Origin: an uncultured Christensenellaceae bacterium
Lineage (GTDB): Bacteria > Bacillota > Clostridia > Christensenellales > UBA3700
DNA length: 64,000 nucleotides
Direction: 5' to 3'
NCBI GenBank assembly: GCA_910588545.1
Contig: CAJUOU010000002.1
Location: 190,121 to 254,120, forward strand
Every line of letters begins with the position of its first letter. The first letter of the stretch is position 1. The position numbers and the translations under genes are program-made. Shown here in pieces: positions 25,824 to 35,442 of the stretch. Under the pieces are notes generated by a model that searched no databases, had not been told where the DNA came from, and saw only the letters and a list, made by a program, of their open reading frames with translations.

Positions 25824-26126
25824 ATGAACTTCAGTAATAATTTAAAAAAAATACGTAAATCGCTTAAATTATCTCAAGCAGATTTAGCGGCATTGGTTAA
25901 AATTTCTCAAAGGACTATTTCTCATTATGAAAAGGGAGACAGTGAACCGGAGCTTGTTATAGTTTGCAGATTGGCTGACGCTTTCAGCGTTAGCGTTGAC
26001 CAACTTTTAGGTTACGATGCTAACAATGACCCTGACAGATATACCGAGCTTAAAAATCTTACCCTAGAGTATTATCATAAAAAGAAAGAGGCGGAATATA
26101 AACTTAAAAATGATTTCCCTATCTAA
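25824..26126 (+). CDS. XRE-family transcriptional regulator
   Basis: A 100-residue protein with an N-terminal HTH_3 domain (LKKIRKSLKLSQADLAALV, then ISQRTISHYEKGDSEP and RLADAFSVSVDQLLGY) and a short charged C-terminal tail (EYYHKKKEAEYKLKNDF). GGGGG stands 6 nt before the ATG. It is divergent from the germination operon and convergent with the beta-galactosidase gene. Its target is unknown. Confidence 0.88.
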   Translation: MNFSNNLKKIRKSLKLSQADLAALVKISQRTISHYEKGDSEPELVIVCRLADAFSVSVDQLLGYDANNDPDRYTELKNLTLEYYHKKKEAEYKLKNDFPI

Positions 26127-26175
26127 TAGGTAATGATTGTTTGCTTTCGCAATGTTAAATTTAATTAAAAATCAA

Positions 26176-26200
26176 AATACAGCATGATTTATGCTGTATT
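26176..26200 (+). terminator. Terminator of the XRE gene
   Basis: Stem AATACAGCAT / ATGCTGTATT with a 5-nt loop followed by T7. Confidence 0.85.
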
Positions 26201-26216
26201 TTTTTATCGTTTGTAA

Positions 26217-26248
26217 AAAAATGCCTAAGCATTTACTTAGGCATTTTT
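26217..26248 (-). terminator. Terminator of the beta-galactosidase gene
   Basis: Stem AAAAATGCCTAAG / CTTAGGCATTTTT (13 bp) with a 6-nt loop; symmetrical, so it may also act on the plus strand. Confidence 0.85.
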
Positions 26249-26252
26249 ATAA

Positions 26253-29249
26253 TTATTTTTCGCGTATAGGACTGATTATAAAGTCAAACTCAAGCGGCTT
26301 GCTTAAATTAGGTCTTGCAAATTTTTCAGGTTGAGGGCCACAACTTTGACTACCGCTACCACGCATAAATCCGTCGATTTGTACGCAAGTTGTATCTGCT
26401 TTTCCAATTTCTTCACGGTGTTTTGCATTTTCCATTTGATATCTTGTATAAGGATTTGCATTAAAGTTAAATGGATTGGAAACAAGATTAAACATTAAAC
26501 CATTACCATTACTATCCGTAACTTTCGCCCATCTGCAATCGCTCCTATTACCGGACTCTTGAGGCATTATGTACTTTTCTGCCATATCGTCCACATCAAC
26601 TTTATAAATACCAAACTTACCATGTTCGTTAAAGTCTGCCAAAGTCTCTCTTTCGCCTCTGCCAAAATACTCTACTTTGTTAAATGCAGACGGCATTTCA
26701 AGCGTAAGTCCAAACCTTACAATATCATTATAGAATATTAGCTTAAAGCCTTTAGTAGCTTTAGCAGAGATATGCAATTCAAGATTGTCGTCCACAGCAA
26801 TCGTTACAGTTACGCTTGCTATTTTGCCGTATCCGCAAACGGCATATTTGCTTATAATCTTTAGACCGTTATTTATATCAAAAGTAGTATTTTTATGTTT
26901 AGGTTTTGCTTTAAGCATACCCAAAACAGCCCAACCTATTTTAATAAATCTGTCATTATCAATAGGTGTTCTATACATATTAGGCAACAATCCTTTATGT
27001 CCCAAAGCATTGTTTTCGTTAATATATTCCACTCCACCAATATTGTAGCTTTCTATTTCGCCCGTTTTACTGTTAACAACCAATTTGCCATCCTCACATG
27101 TTGCTGTAAGTACTCCGTCAACAATGTCAAATTTAGGAGGGTTAAACATAGGTTTTATAGGAATAAAAGGTGTAACTTCAAATTGTTCGCTCGCTATATA
27201 CTCCTCATTTTCCGTATAAGTGATAATCAAAGTATACTCAGACATATCCCTAGGTAATCTATACAAAATATCGTAAGAAACAATTTCCCTTGCAGGGACA
27301 TTTATTTCAAACTTGCCGTCTTGCATACTTTCGCCATTTCTAAGCAATTTCCACTCTACTTGCACTCCTTTTGTGCTTTTAAAGTAATTTGTATTCCAAA
27401 TCTCCAACTTATTGCCGTTTAATCTTGCACGATAAGGTCTGTAGCATTCACGCATGTTCAAAGCACCTGTGCTTGGTGTTCTATCAGGGAAAAACATTCC
27501 GTCCACACAAAAATTTCCGTCATGCTTAGGCTCGTTATAATCTCCGCCGTAAGTATATCTAAATTTATGTTCTGGATTATCTACTATATGGTCACAAAAC
27601 TCCCAAATAAATCCACCCAAAAAATTCTTGTTGTCAAGCACCAACTGAGTATATCTTTCAAGTCCGCCCGGTCCCATACCCATTGCATGCGAATACTCGG
27701 TCATCAAATATGGCTTTTGCAAAAACCTTTTGTCTTTTATTGTCTTGTTTGCCATTGATTCCAAGTGTGCATGGCTCGGATAAAAATGCCCTACTACATC
27801 ATAGCAAAATCTTTTTGTATGTATGGCATTTTCGTAATGAACAGGAAGGTTTGATACCGATTTTAAAAATCTGTAGCACTCATCTTGGCACAAATATCCG
27901 CCTGCTTCATTACCAAGCGACCACATTACCACACTTGCACAGTTACGCGATTTATAATACATACGCTTTGCTCTGTCCAAAAAGTGATTTGTCCATTTAG
28001 CGTTATGGCTAATAAGCCCAAATCTTTGATACAACGGATTGCGATAAGTTCCATGAGTTTCCAAATCCATCTCGTCAACCGCATACAAACCGATTTTGTC
28101 GCAAAGCATCAAAAACAACGGGTCATGCGGATAGTGTGACAACCTTACTGCATTGCAATTATATGATTTGATGAGTTTTATATCATTAAGCAAAAATTCA
28201 GGTGTAACCACATAGCCGTTTTTAGGGTGCGATTCATGATGGTTGATACCTTTTAATTTGATTGGTTGGTTGTTAAGCCAAAATACATTTCCGTCAATTT
28301 CCACATGCTTAAAACCAACAAATCTTCTAAAGTAAGCAGAGTTTTTGCCGTCTGAGTAAGTAACAAGCAATTTATACAAATATGGTATTTCCGCACTCCA
28401 CTCATGGATGTTTTTAATATCTATAACTTTGTTGCCTTGTGCTCCCAATAAAGTTTCGGTAAGCAAAAGTTTATCATCCGCATCATAAAGCTCAAATGTT
28501 ACAGAGCTTTCTGCTGTAGGATTTGCAACAGTAAAATCAAAATTTATATGATACTCTTTGTCAATTATGTATTTAGTGCTGTAGCCAAAGTCATACAAAT
28601 AGCTTTTGTTTTCCTCTATCAAAAATACATCGCGGAATATACCATTTTCCCTAAACATATCCTGACACTCAAGATATGTACCGTTACACCATTTATATAC
28701 AACTACGATTATCTCGTTTTTGTCTACTTTCAAAAATTTTGTTATGTCAAACTCTGCCGTATTATGCGAGCCCTCGCTGTATCCTACAAACTCGCCGTTT
28801 ATAAACAAATCAAAGCATGCACAAACACCTAAAAAGTTCAACAAATATGTTTTATCTAACGATTTAATATCGATTTTCGTACGATAAACACCTACCGGAA
28901 TATCCGTCGGTATATGTGGCGGATTCATAAAAAATTGATATCTTGTATTTAAATAGTTAGGGTTTTCTATCCCATTCCTTTGCCAATCTCCGGGAACGGG
29001 GATTTTTATAAAATCAGCAGTTGCCGTGTCAAACTCGTCAGGCATTTCGGATAGTTTACCGTAATAAACAAAATCCCAATTACCATTTAAGATTTTGACC
29101 ATTTGGCTTGAATATCTTTCCTCAAGCAGGTCAACACTGCTTGCAAGTTTTTTATCCTTGTAAGGTATGCAATATGTCCTTGCGGGCATTTTATTTTTTT
29201 CAAAAATTTCAAAATTACAATAGTTACAAGTTTTTAGTGAATACTTCAT
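26253..29249 (-). CDS. lacZ: Beta-galactosidase, glycoside hydrolase family 2
   Basis: A 998-residue LacZ-type GH2 enzyme with the five-domain layout: N-terminal sugar-binding domain (IPVPGDWQRNGIENPNYLN), Ig-like domain, TIM barrel, second Ig domain and the C-terminal beta-sandwich. Catalytic elements are intact: SLGNEAGG (acid/base Glu) and MTEYSHAMGMGPGG (nucleophile Glu). AVRLSHYPHDPLFLMLCD and DEMDLETHG match LacZ. There is no signal peptide, so it acts in the cytoplasm on imported galactosides. GGAGG lies before the ATG. No permease is adjacent. Confidence 0.95.
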   Translation of the reverse strand: MKYSLKTCNYCNFEIFEKNKMPARTYCIPYKDKKLASSVDLLEERYSSQMVKILNGNWDFVYYGKLSEMPDEFDTATADFIKIPVPGDWQRNGIENPNYLNTRYQFFMNPPHIPTDIPVGVYRTKIDIKSLDKTYLLNFLGVCACFDLFINGEFVGYSEGSHNTAEFDITKFLKVDKNEIIVVVYKWCNGTYLECQDMFRENGIFRDVFLIEENKSYLYDFGYSTKYIIDKEYHINFDFTVANPTAESSVTFELYDADDKLLLTETLLGAQGNKVIDIKNIHEWSAEIPYLYKLLVTYSDGKNSAYFRRFVGFKHVEIDGNVFWLNNQPIKLKGINHHESHPKNGYVVTPEFLLNDIKLIKSYNCNAVRLSHYPHDPLFLMLCDKIGLYAVDEMDLETHGTYRNPLYQRFGLISHNAKWTNHFLDRAKRMYYKSRNCASVVMWSLGNEAGGYLCQDECYRFLKSVSNLPVHYENAIHTKRFCYDVVGHFYPSHAHLESMANKTIKDKRFLQKPYLMTEYSHAMGMGPGGLERYTQLVLDNKNFLGGFIWEFCDHIVDNPEHKFRYTYGGDYNEPKHDGNFCVDGMFFPDRTPSTGALNMRECYRPYRARLNGNKLEIWNTNYFKSTKGVQVEWKLLRNGESMQDGKFEINVPAREIVSYDILYRLPRDMSEYTLIITYTENEEYIASEQFEVTPFIPIKPMFNPPKFDIVDGVLTATCEDGKLVVNSKTGEIESYNIGGVEYINENNALGHKGLLPNMYRTPIDNDRFIKIGWAVLGMLKAKPKHKNTTFDINNGLKIISKYAVCGYGKIASVTVTIAVDDNLELHISAKATKGFKLIFYNDIVRFGLTLEMPSAFNKVEYFGRGERETLADFNEHGKFGIYKVDVDDMAEKYIMPQESGNRSDCRWAKVTDSNGNGLMFNLVSNPFNFNANPYTRYQMENAKHREEIGKADTTCVQIDGFMRGSGSQSCGPQPEKFARPNLSKPLEFDFIISPIREK

Positions 29250-29285
29250 ATTTCCTCCAACTTTTTTTCTATTAATATAATATTT

Positions 29286-29314
29286 ATTTTACCATATATT
29301 TATATAAAAATCAA
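29286..29314 (-). promoter_or_regulatory. Promoter for lacZ
   Basis: Minus strand TTGATT (29314-29309), 17-bp spacer, TAAAAT (29291-29286), preceded by ATATATGG. The GH20 gene promoter has the same ATATATGG-TAAAAT segment. Confidence 0.65.
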
Positions 29315-29368
29315 TATAAATTAAAGGATTTTTGTAAATTTCAGCCATAAAACGGCTTATACAAAAAA

Positions 29369-29392
29369 CATTGTACCCTTAAAAGTACAATG
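29369..29392 (-). terminator. Terminator of the glmU-C/glmM fusion gene
   Basis: Stem CATTGTAC / GTACAATG, 8-nt loop, then TTTTTTGT on the minus strand. Confidence 0.75.
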
Positions 29393-29450
29393 ATTTTGTA
29401 AAATAAATAGTTTTTTAACTTTTTTTTGCAGTTAACCCTTTATTATTATT

Positions 29451-31451
29451 TTATAGTGAGTAGCTGTCGGCAATAAACTTTTTAATTGATAGTGCAACAT
29501 CCTTTGCGGTATTCTCCTTATCGCATTCTACAGTTATCCTAAGCTTATTTTCCGTACCGCTTGCCCTTATAAATGCTCTTCCGAAATCTCCCAAATTGTC
29601 TGAAAAGTTGCTTACATAGTCTAAAACCCGTTTATCGTTTGCAATATCTTCCTTTTTATCCGTAATTATATTTATATTAATTTGCGGATACTCCTTTATA
29701 TCAGTAAGTTTGCTAAGTGACACATTACTTTCCACAACAAGCTTACACAAATTTGCCGCAACCAGCAATCCGTCACCCGTAGTTACTTTGTCGCCCAATA
29801 TGATATGTCCCGAACTTTCTCCCCCTAATACGTACCCATTTTCTAGCATTTTTTCCACCACATAATGGTCGCCGACATTTGTTCTTACAAGTTTAATACC
29901 GATTTTTGACAGATTATTTTCAAATCCATAATTTGACATAATAGTTCCGACAACCGTATCATTTGCAAGAATATTCTTGTTTTTCATATATTTTGCAAAC
30001 GCATAAATTATCTTATCCCCGCTTATCACTTTACCCTTATTATCTATTGCAATAATTCTATCCGCATCTCCGTCAAAGCAAAAGCCCAAGTCGAAACCGT
30101 TTGCTACGACTTCCTTTGCGCATTTTTCGGGATACAATGCACCGCAATTTTTGTTAATGCTATCTCCGTCATTTTCAGTACCGATGAATTTTGTTTTAAT
30201 TTTAAGTTTGCCAAATACTTGTTTTGCAAGATAAGTACTTGCACCGTTGGAGCAATCTACAACAACTTTCAATGTGGACAAATCGGGTAAATCTTGGCAG
30301 ACAAAGTCAATATAATTTTTTACCAAATCGTCTTTATAAATTACTTTACCTTTATTTTTACTTACAAAAGGCCTATCTTTTGCGATATGCTCTTCAATCT
30401 GAATTTCTTCGATATTCAAAAGTTTTCTTCCGCAGTCGTTAAATATTTTTATGCCGTTATACTCACTCGGGTTATGAGACGCAGTAATAACTACGCCGTA
30501 ATTTGCCCCTGCCATCATTGTTATGTTTGCAACGGCAGGCGTTGAAATCACACCCAAATCAATTACGTCACAGTCACTGTCCAACACTCCTTGAATCAAT
30601 GCTTTCGACAAACTCACACCCGACTTTCTTGGGTCACGTCCCAAACAAATCACTCCTTTATCTGCAGAATATCCCAAAAAATTACCTACCATATAAGCAA
30701 TTTTTTCATTAAGTTTTTCGCCATAAATGCCACGTATTCCGTCTGTTCCAAAGTATTTTTTATCATAATCACACATACGATATTTACTCCTGTTTTCTTT
30801 TATCACTTCTCGGTTTCTGCCAATACACATACAATTTTTTGGGAGGTCTATAGTAACTGTTGTGCCTGCGGCAATAAAAGAGTTGTCCTCTATTTTGATA
30901 GGTGCAATAATATTGCTATTGCTGCCAACAAATACACTATTGCCTATCACACTGCGATGTTTGTTTTTACCATCATAATTTACAAATATAACTCCACAGC
31001 CGATATTACATTTTGCACCGATGTCACTATCCCCTATATACGCCAAATGTGCCATTTTTGTATTAATGCCTATATTGCTGTTTTTGATTTCCACAAAATT
31101 ACCGATTCGGCAATCTCTTTCTACCACACTTCCCGTATGAACGTGAGCCCAAGGTCCTACGGTTGTGTTTTGCTTGATAACCGAGTTATTTACAATACTT
31201 TTAGTAATTGTAACATTATTGCCCAAAGTGCAATCCGTCAAAGTATTTCCGTCATTGATAGTAACATCCTTTCCTATCACGCACTTACCGTTAAAAATAT
31301 TATTGCAGTCAATCACGCTACCTGCCCCTATGGTTGTTTCGGCAGAAATAAATACCCCCTCAGTGCTTTTAAAAACCACCCCGTTTTCTTTATGTTTTTG
31401 TATTATTTCAAGCCTGTTTTCTTCTTGACTGCACAATTTATTAATATCCAT
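29451..31451 (-). CDS. glmM: Fusion of GlmU acetyltransferase domain and phosphoglucosamine mutase GlmM
   Basis: A 666-residue protein joining two enzymes of UDP-GlcNAc synthesis. Residues ~1-220 are the C-terminal half of GlmU: the linker helix (EENRLEIIQKHKENGV), then left-handed beta-helix hexapeptides with GNFVEIK, KMAHLAYIGDSDIG (catalytic-type His135, Tyr138), FVNYDGKNK and SFIAAGTTV. Residues ~233-666 are GlmM: YFGTDGIRG, active serine in TASHNPSEYNGIK, metal site FDGDADR, GGESSGH and RASGTENKLR. The GlmU uridylyltransferase half is absent. The product of GlmM (GlcN-1-P) is the substrate of the acetyltransferase. GlmU Arg333 is replaced by His (His105). The ATG at 31451 has an AGAGGA site; an ATG 13 codons upstream is rejected. 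No frameshift is seen. Confidence 0.92.
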   Translation of the reverse strand: MDINKLCSQEENRLEIIQKHKENGVVFKSTEGVFISAETTIGAGSVIDCNNIFNGKCVIGKDVTINDGNTLTDCTLGNNVTITKSIVNNSVIKQNTTVGPWAHVHTGSVVERDCRIGNFVEIKNSNIGINTKMAHLAYIGDSDIGAKCNIGCGVIFVNYDGKNKHRSVIGNSVFVGSNSNIIAPIKIEDNSFIAAGTTVTIDLPKNCMCIGRNREVIKENRSKYRMCDYDKKYFGTDGIRGIYGEKLNEKIAYMVGNFLGYSADKGVICLGRDPRKSGVSLSKALIQGVLDSDCDVIDLGVISTPAVANITMMAGANYGVVITASHNPSEYNGIKIFNDCGRKLLNIEEIQIEEHIAKDRPFVSKNKGKVIYKDDLVKNYIDFVCQDLPDLSTLKVVVDCSNGASTYLAKQVFGKLKIKTKFIGTENDGDSINKNCGALYPEKCAKEVVANGFDLGFCFDGDADRIIAIDNKGKVISGDKIIYAFAKYMKNKNILANDTVVGTIMSNYGFENNLSKIGIKLVRTNVGDHYVVEKMLENGYVLGGESSGHIILGDKVTTGDGLLVAANLCKLVVESNVSLSKLTDIKEYPQININIITDKKEDIANDKRVLDYVSNFSDNLGDFGRAFIRASGTENKLRITVECDKENTAKDVALSIKKFIADSYSL

Positions 31452-31604
31452 AATACTTCCTCTCAAAAAATAATATGTACTTTTTAACAAAGTCCTATAC
31501 TTTCAGTATATTAAATATTCCCATTTTGGGTAACCAATTATTAAAATATACATTACTATTTTTTAAAAGCTAAGTTTGACTAATTGCATTTGTTATTTAA
31601 AAAT

Positions 31605-31625
31605 CGCTTGCACGAAATGCAAACG
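31605..31625 (-). terminator. Terminator after the GH109-like gene
   Basis: Minus strand stem CGTTTGCA / TGCAAGCG (one wobble pair), 5-nt loop, then ATTTTTAAAT. Confidence 0.65.
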
Positions 31626-31638
31626 ACTTATTAAAACT

Positions 31639-32892
31639 TTATTTTACATCACCCTCCAAGCTGTAATGTCCCAAGCAAACATCTCGCCTATCTTTCCATT
31701 TACCTCTTGTAAAATCCGGGAACGCAACCTTTTGATTATTGTTGTTTATCGATTGTTCGGACAAAGCAGTAATTACCATCCAAGTTGCAGTATCGTAAAC
31801 ATCGATAGGAGGATAATATCCCTCCAAAAATGCCTCGACCATCGCATTAAGCACAAGGGAATCCATACCTCCGTGTCCCGCCTTTACTACTGCACCTTTA
31901 TTTTTCCAAATTCTATGAGCGTATTTTTTTGCATATTTTTTTCCGTTATTCCAAATAGGTCTGCTGTTAAACTCATAAAGTTTGCCGTGCACTCCATTAT
32001 CCTCGAACACCAAATTACTGTCTTCTTGGTACATAGCTTTTGTGCCCCTAACGGTAAACCCACGGCTATATGACCTTGGCAAAGTGGTATCAAGCTGAAT
32101 AACCACGGTTTGTCCCTTTAAAGTTTCTATAACTGTAGTAACAATATCCCCTTGCTTAAACTCCGCATTTACAAGTTCTTTATCGTCAGCCTTATTCTTT
32201 AAAATAAATTCGTGCAAACCTTTTGCCGTAGACGAAAAGGATGTCAAGCTAGTAAAAATATTGCCTCGGTTTATCTCCAATATCTTAGCAATAGGTCCGA
32301 TTTCGTGAGTAGGATAATTTTCACAATTTCTCTCCAAATAGTTTTTCAATCTGTAATGGCGATTCTCTTTGCCAAAAGCAATTTCTTTCCTCAAGTCATG
32401 ATGATATCCGCCCTCGCAATGCACAATATCTCCAAAAATACCCTCTCTTGCCATTCTTAATGCCATAAGTTCATATTCGCCATAACAGCAGTTTTCAAGC
32501 ATCATTACAGGTACTTTTGTTTTTTCGTAAGTATCCACAAGCCTCCAACAATCGTCCACGCTGTAAGCACCGCCGACTTCCATTGCCACAAACTTGCCTG
32601 CATTCATTGCATTAACAGCAATATTGATATGCCCTTCCCAAGCACAGGTAATCATTATTATATCAACATTTTCGTCATTCAAAAAGTCTTTATAATTTGT
32701 ACTGCCTTTAGGTGTGTTGCCACAAACTTTTTTAACTTTGTTTATCGCATCATCAATCCTGTCTTTATATGTATCGCATACCCCTACGATTTCCACATTA
32801 GGCATACGCACAAGGTTAAGGCGTAACAATCCAAAGCCTCTTCCACCCAAACCAATCATTGCAATTCTTGCTTTCTTTTGATTGTTTTTCAT
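31639..32892 (-). CDS. Gfo/Idh/MocA-family protein, GH109-like
   Basis: A 417-residue NAD(P)-dependent Rossmann protein (ARIAMIGLGGRGFGLL; VEIVGVCDTYKDR). Beyond the general Gfo/Idh/MocA fold it carries features of glycoside hydrolase family 109 (NAD-dependent alpha-N-acetylgalactosaminidase): MLENCCYGEYEL, NYPTHEIGP with the conserved Tyr and His, and KAGHGGMDSLV. It lacks a signal peptide. Activity on GalNAc-glycans is inferred from these motifs; a sugar dehydrogenase role remains possible. It follows the PAP2 gene by 17 bp. Confidence 0.8.
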   Translation of the reverse strand: MKNNQKKARIAMIGLGGRGFGLLRLNLVRMPNVEIVGVCDTYKDRIDDAINKVKKVCGNTPKGSTNYKDFLNDENVDIIMITCAWEGHINIAVNAMNAGKFVAMEVGGAYSVDDCWRLVDTYEKTKVPVMMLENCCYGEYELMALRMAREGIFGDIVHCEGGYHHDLRKEIAFGKENRHYRLKNYLERNCENYPTHEIGPIAKILEINRGNIFTSLTSFSSTAKGLHEFILKNKADDKELVNAEFKQGDIVTTVIETLKGQTVVIQLDTTLPRSYSRGFTVRGTKAMYQEDSNLVFEDNGVHGKLYEFNSRPIWNNGKKYAKKYAHRIWKNKGAVVKAGHGGMDSLVLNAMVEAFLEGYYPPIDVYDTATWMVITALSEQSINNNNQKVAFPDFTRGKWKDRRDVCLGHYSLEGDVK

Positions 32893-32909
32893 AATTTCCC
32901 CACAATATT

Positions 32910-33767
32910 TTAATTTTTATCGTTTATGTTACTAGCGTCAGTTACGCTCTCAATATTGCCTTTATTTTGTGCAATATCATTTCCCTCACTGTTATCTTTA
33001 ATATCCTTTTTATTTAAGCTTTCTTCGTTGCAATTTTTTTCAAAACCTAAGCTGCTGTCATCGGAAACCTTGCAGTTATTATCATTACCCTTTGCAATAG
33101 CTGTTGACTTTTTATTGAAATATTTGCTTTTAATATAATTGTACAAAGTTATTACATCCTTGTTGTACAAAACATTTCCAACTTTTGTGTCTTTTAAATA
33201 TTTGTACAAAAGCCATACTATCAAATAGGCTAAAGCCCCTGCTATAATACCTACTATAAAACCAAACAATACATCCGACGGGTAGTGAACGCACAAATAT
33301 ATCCTTGAAAAACCAATCAAAAGAGCCGCAAAAAATCCCGTCCAACTGTACTTTTTATTTCCTGCTAGAAAAAACGCCATCATAGCTGCCATACTTGCTG
33401 TAGAATGTCCTGACGGGAAGGAAAACTCTGACTCTTGCACACTGCCGACAGCAACCCACCAAGTATGAAATATAGAGGTCTCATCCGCAAAAGGTCTAGG
33501 TCTGGCAACCAACGGCTTAATAGTAAGATTGGTTATTATAGCACCTATTGCTATTGCTCCAAACATAGTTATACCAATCTTTCTTGTCTTTTTAAAAGCA
33601 ATAAGTCCGATAGATAGCAAAATCAAAATTATTCCCCCGTCGCCAAATACGGTAACAAACTTCATAAACCAATCAAAAAAACCGCCCGCAGACACGTGCA
33701 TATTATGACCAAATTCCAAAAGGGCAAAATCAAAATTATAAAACGCCCTATTCAACCAATCTGCCAA
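32910..33767 (-). CDS. PAP2-family membrane phosphatase
   Basis: A 285-residue integral membrane phosphatase. The three PAP2 motifs are intact: KPLVARPRP, PSGHSTAS and SRIYLCVHYPSDVLFG. Five or six helices span the first ~200 residues; the last ~85 are hydrophilic, rich in Asn, Ser, Lys and Glu, and probably disordered. Likely substrates are lipid pyrophosphates such as undecaprenyl pyrophosphate or phosphatidate (family knowledge). The start is TTG at 33767, supported by AGGAGG 5 nt upstream. Confidence 0.9.
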   Translation of the reverse strand: MADWLNRAFYNFDFALLEFGHNMHVSAGGFFDWFMKFVTVFGDGGIILILLSIGLIAFKKTRKIGITMFGAIAIGAIITNLTIKPLVARPRPFADETSIFHTWWVAVGSVQESEFSFPSGHSTASMAAMMAFFLAGNKKYSWTGFFAALLIGFSRIYLCVHYPSDVLFGFIVGIIAGALAYLIVWLLYKYLKDTKVGNVLYNKDVITLYNYIKSKYFNKKSTAIAKGNDNNCKVSDDSSLGFEKNCNEESLNKKDIKDNSEGNDIAQNKGNIESVTDASNINDKN

Positions 33768-33785
33768 AATTACCTCCTAATTCAA

Positions 33786-33817
33786 TTTTGACTGCGGCTT
33801 TATTTCCGCAGTCAAAA
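33786..33817. other. Strong stem-loop between lipoprotein and PAP2 genes
   Basis: A 12-bp perfect stem TTTTGACTGCGG / CCGCAGTCAAAA with an 8-nt loop. There is no T-run in either direction, so it may be an mRNA stabilising or processing structure rather than a terminator. Confidence 0.55.
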
Positions 33818-33825
33818 CATTTTAA

Positions 33826-35286
33826 TTAATCTTTTTTCAATTCTTCAGCAGGTAAATCTTCTGCAATAAGCTTATCGTGTTTTTCCCTTGCCTCTTCGTT
33901 CATTTCCTTAACTTGCTTGATATAAGCAGCTTTATCGGAATCTTTTCTTACACCTAAAATAGAATGTTTATTATCCTTATTGGAAATATCAACTTTATAA
34001 ATGTAGTTGTAATATCCACTATTAATATAGTAAAAAGTATTTCCGTCTAGAACAGGTTTAACATAATCTGTAACAATATTCTCTTTTATTACTGTTTCCG
34101 CCATTCCCAAATTGTTAGGATAACTTTCATCCATTGCAACTTTCATTAGTGCATTTGAATCGGTATAGTAGATATAATTTGTATCCCCTTCCTTTCTGAT
34201 AGTCAAAATACTTGACTGAGTAATGTTTGTAAGAAGATTATATACAACAGCACCATCTTTTGTAACCAAACCATTGCTGTCAAAATTAGGAATATACATC
34301 TCCTCCCCGTCAAACACATATACACCTGTAGCAAAATCAATATACCTTACAGAGCCCATTGTTCTACTATCGGCAAATTGTTTTTCGGCATCTTGAGTTT
34401 TCTCAAAATTACTATTCAATTTAATTCCGAACAATCCCTCAGAAGTTTGGTCGCCTTTATCGTAAACAGATTTTTCATAATACAAAGCAACTGCTCCGTC
34501 CGCTTCGCACTCAACGCTTTTGATTGTATAAGTTATTTTGCTGTCTTTACCGCTCAAAATAGTTTTAACTTCGCCTGTCGAAGTAACGCATTTAATGTCG
34601 TTATATGGGTCTCCGTCATTATCTTCGGGAGTCTCGGTATAATATACTGCCATAGAAGCATCTGCTTTACCCGGTGTGTAAGTGGAGGTAATAGGGAAAT
34701 AAGTATTTCCTGCAGACTCTAAAATAACTTTTGATTTACCCTTATAAGGCAAATAAGTAAGTTTGCTGTTTTCAACATAAATCAAACCTTCGTCGGTAAA
34801 CTTATATTGATTTGAATTGCCCTCTAAAGTAACAAGCTTTTTAAGTTTTTTACCGCTTAATTCCACACGATAAAAATCCGTATTGTTTTTTTGCAATGTG
34901 CCGTCTTTAGCTTTAGCAGTAGACGGAGAGGTAAAATAAACATAGTTGCCAAGCACGCTTATACCGTTTGCGTTGTTGCTATCCATAGCAACTTGAGGAA
35001 CTAAAACCTCTGACTCTGTACCATCCTTTTTAGCTCTGTAAATTGCACTTTTAGTTACATTACCATACTTATTATCTTTCTTTTCGGCAATATCATCCAA
35101 AGTAATTTTACCATTGACATAGTAAATATAATCGCCTTGAGAAACCACCAAGCTATTATTGTTATATGTTGTAGCTGTTGGGTCGCCGCCTTTCAAGTTC
35201 GGAGTTTTGGTACATCCGACTAAAGACAGTGTCAACACAACTGCCAACAATAGAGTTATTAAAATAAATTTAATACTTTTTTTCAT
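33826..35286 (-). CDS. Large lipoprotein, DUF5050-like beta-propeller
   Basis: A 486-residue predicted lipoprotein (basic start, hydrophobic stretch, lipobox SLVGC with Cys25). Repeated segments such as GDYIYYVNG, GNYVYFTSP, DEGLIYVENS, TNYIYYTDSNALMKVAMD and GNTFYYINSGYYNYIYKVD have the spacing of a beta-propeller of the DUF5050 kind. The last ~40 residues are a charged helix (KQVKEMNEEAREKHDKLIAE). Function is unknown; an extracellular binding protein is a fair guess. A candidate promoter, TTGCTT-N17-TATACT, lies on the minus strand about 80-110 bp upstream. Confidence 0.8.
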   Translation of the reverse strand: MKKSIKFILITLLLAVVLTLSLVGCTKTPNLKGGDPTATTYNNNSLVVSQGDYIYYVNGKITLDDIAEKKDNKYGNVTKSAIYRAKKDGTESEVLVPQVAMDSNNANGISVLGNYVYFTSPSTAKAKDGTLQKNNTDFYRVELSGKKLKKLVTLEGNSNQYKFTDEGLIYVENSKLTYLPYKGKSKVILESAGNTYFPITSTYTPGKADASMAVYYTETPEDNDGDPYNDIKCVTSTGEVKTILSGKDSKITYTIKSVECEADGAVALYYEKSVYDKGDQTSEGLFGIKLNSNFEKTQDAEKQFADSRTMGSVRYIDFATGVYVFDGEEMYIPNFDSNGLVTKDGAVVYNLLTNITQSSILTIRKEGDTNYIYYTDSNALMKVAMDESYPNNLGMAETVIKENIVTDYVKPVLDGNTFYYINSGYYNYIYKVDISNKDNKHSILGVRKDSDKAAYIKQVKEMNEEAREKHDKLIAEDLPAEELKKD

Positions 35287-35442
35287 GACATTCTCCTAAA
35301 TTTATGCTACCATGACAAATTGCTTATACATATAAATATAATCCGTCATATTAAATTACAATAATTAGTATAATATAAATAAAGAAATAAAGCAATACTT
35401 TACAACTAAATTCTTAACAATTTTTTAAAAATAGGTGCAAAT

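Noticed and set aside
30591..31487. 298-codon plus-strand ORF
   Set aside because: Lies wholly opposite the conserved GlmU-C/GlmM coding frame and resembles no protein; a shadow.
33786..33817. Rho-independent terminator between lipoprotein and PAP2 genes
   Set aside because: The stem is strong but no T-run follows on either strand, so it was kept only as a stem-loop.
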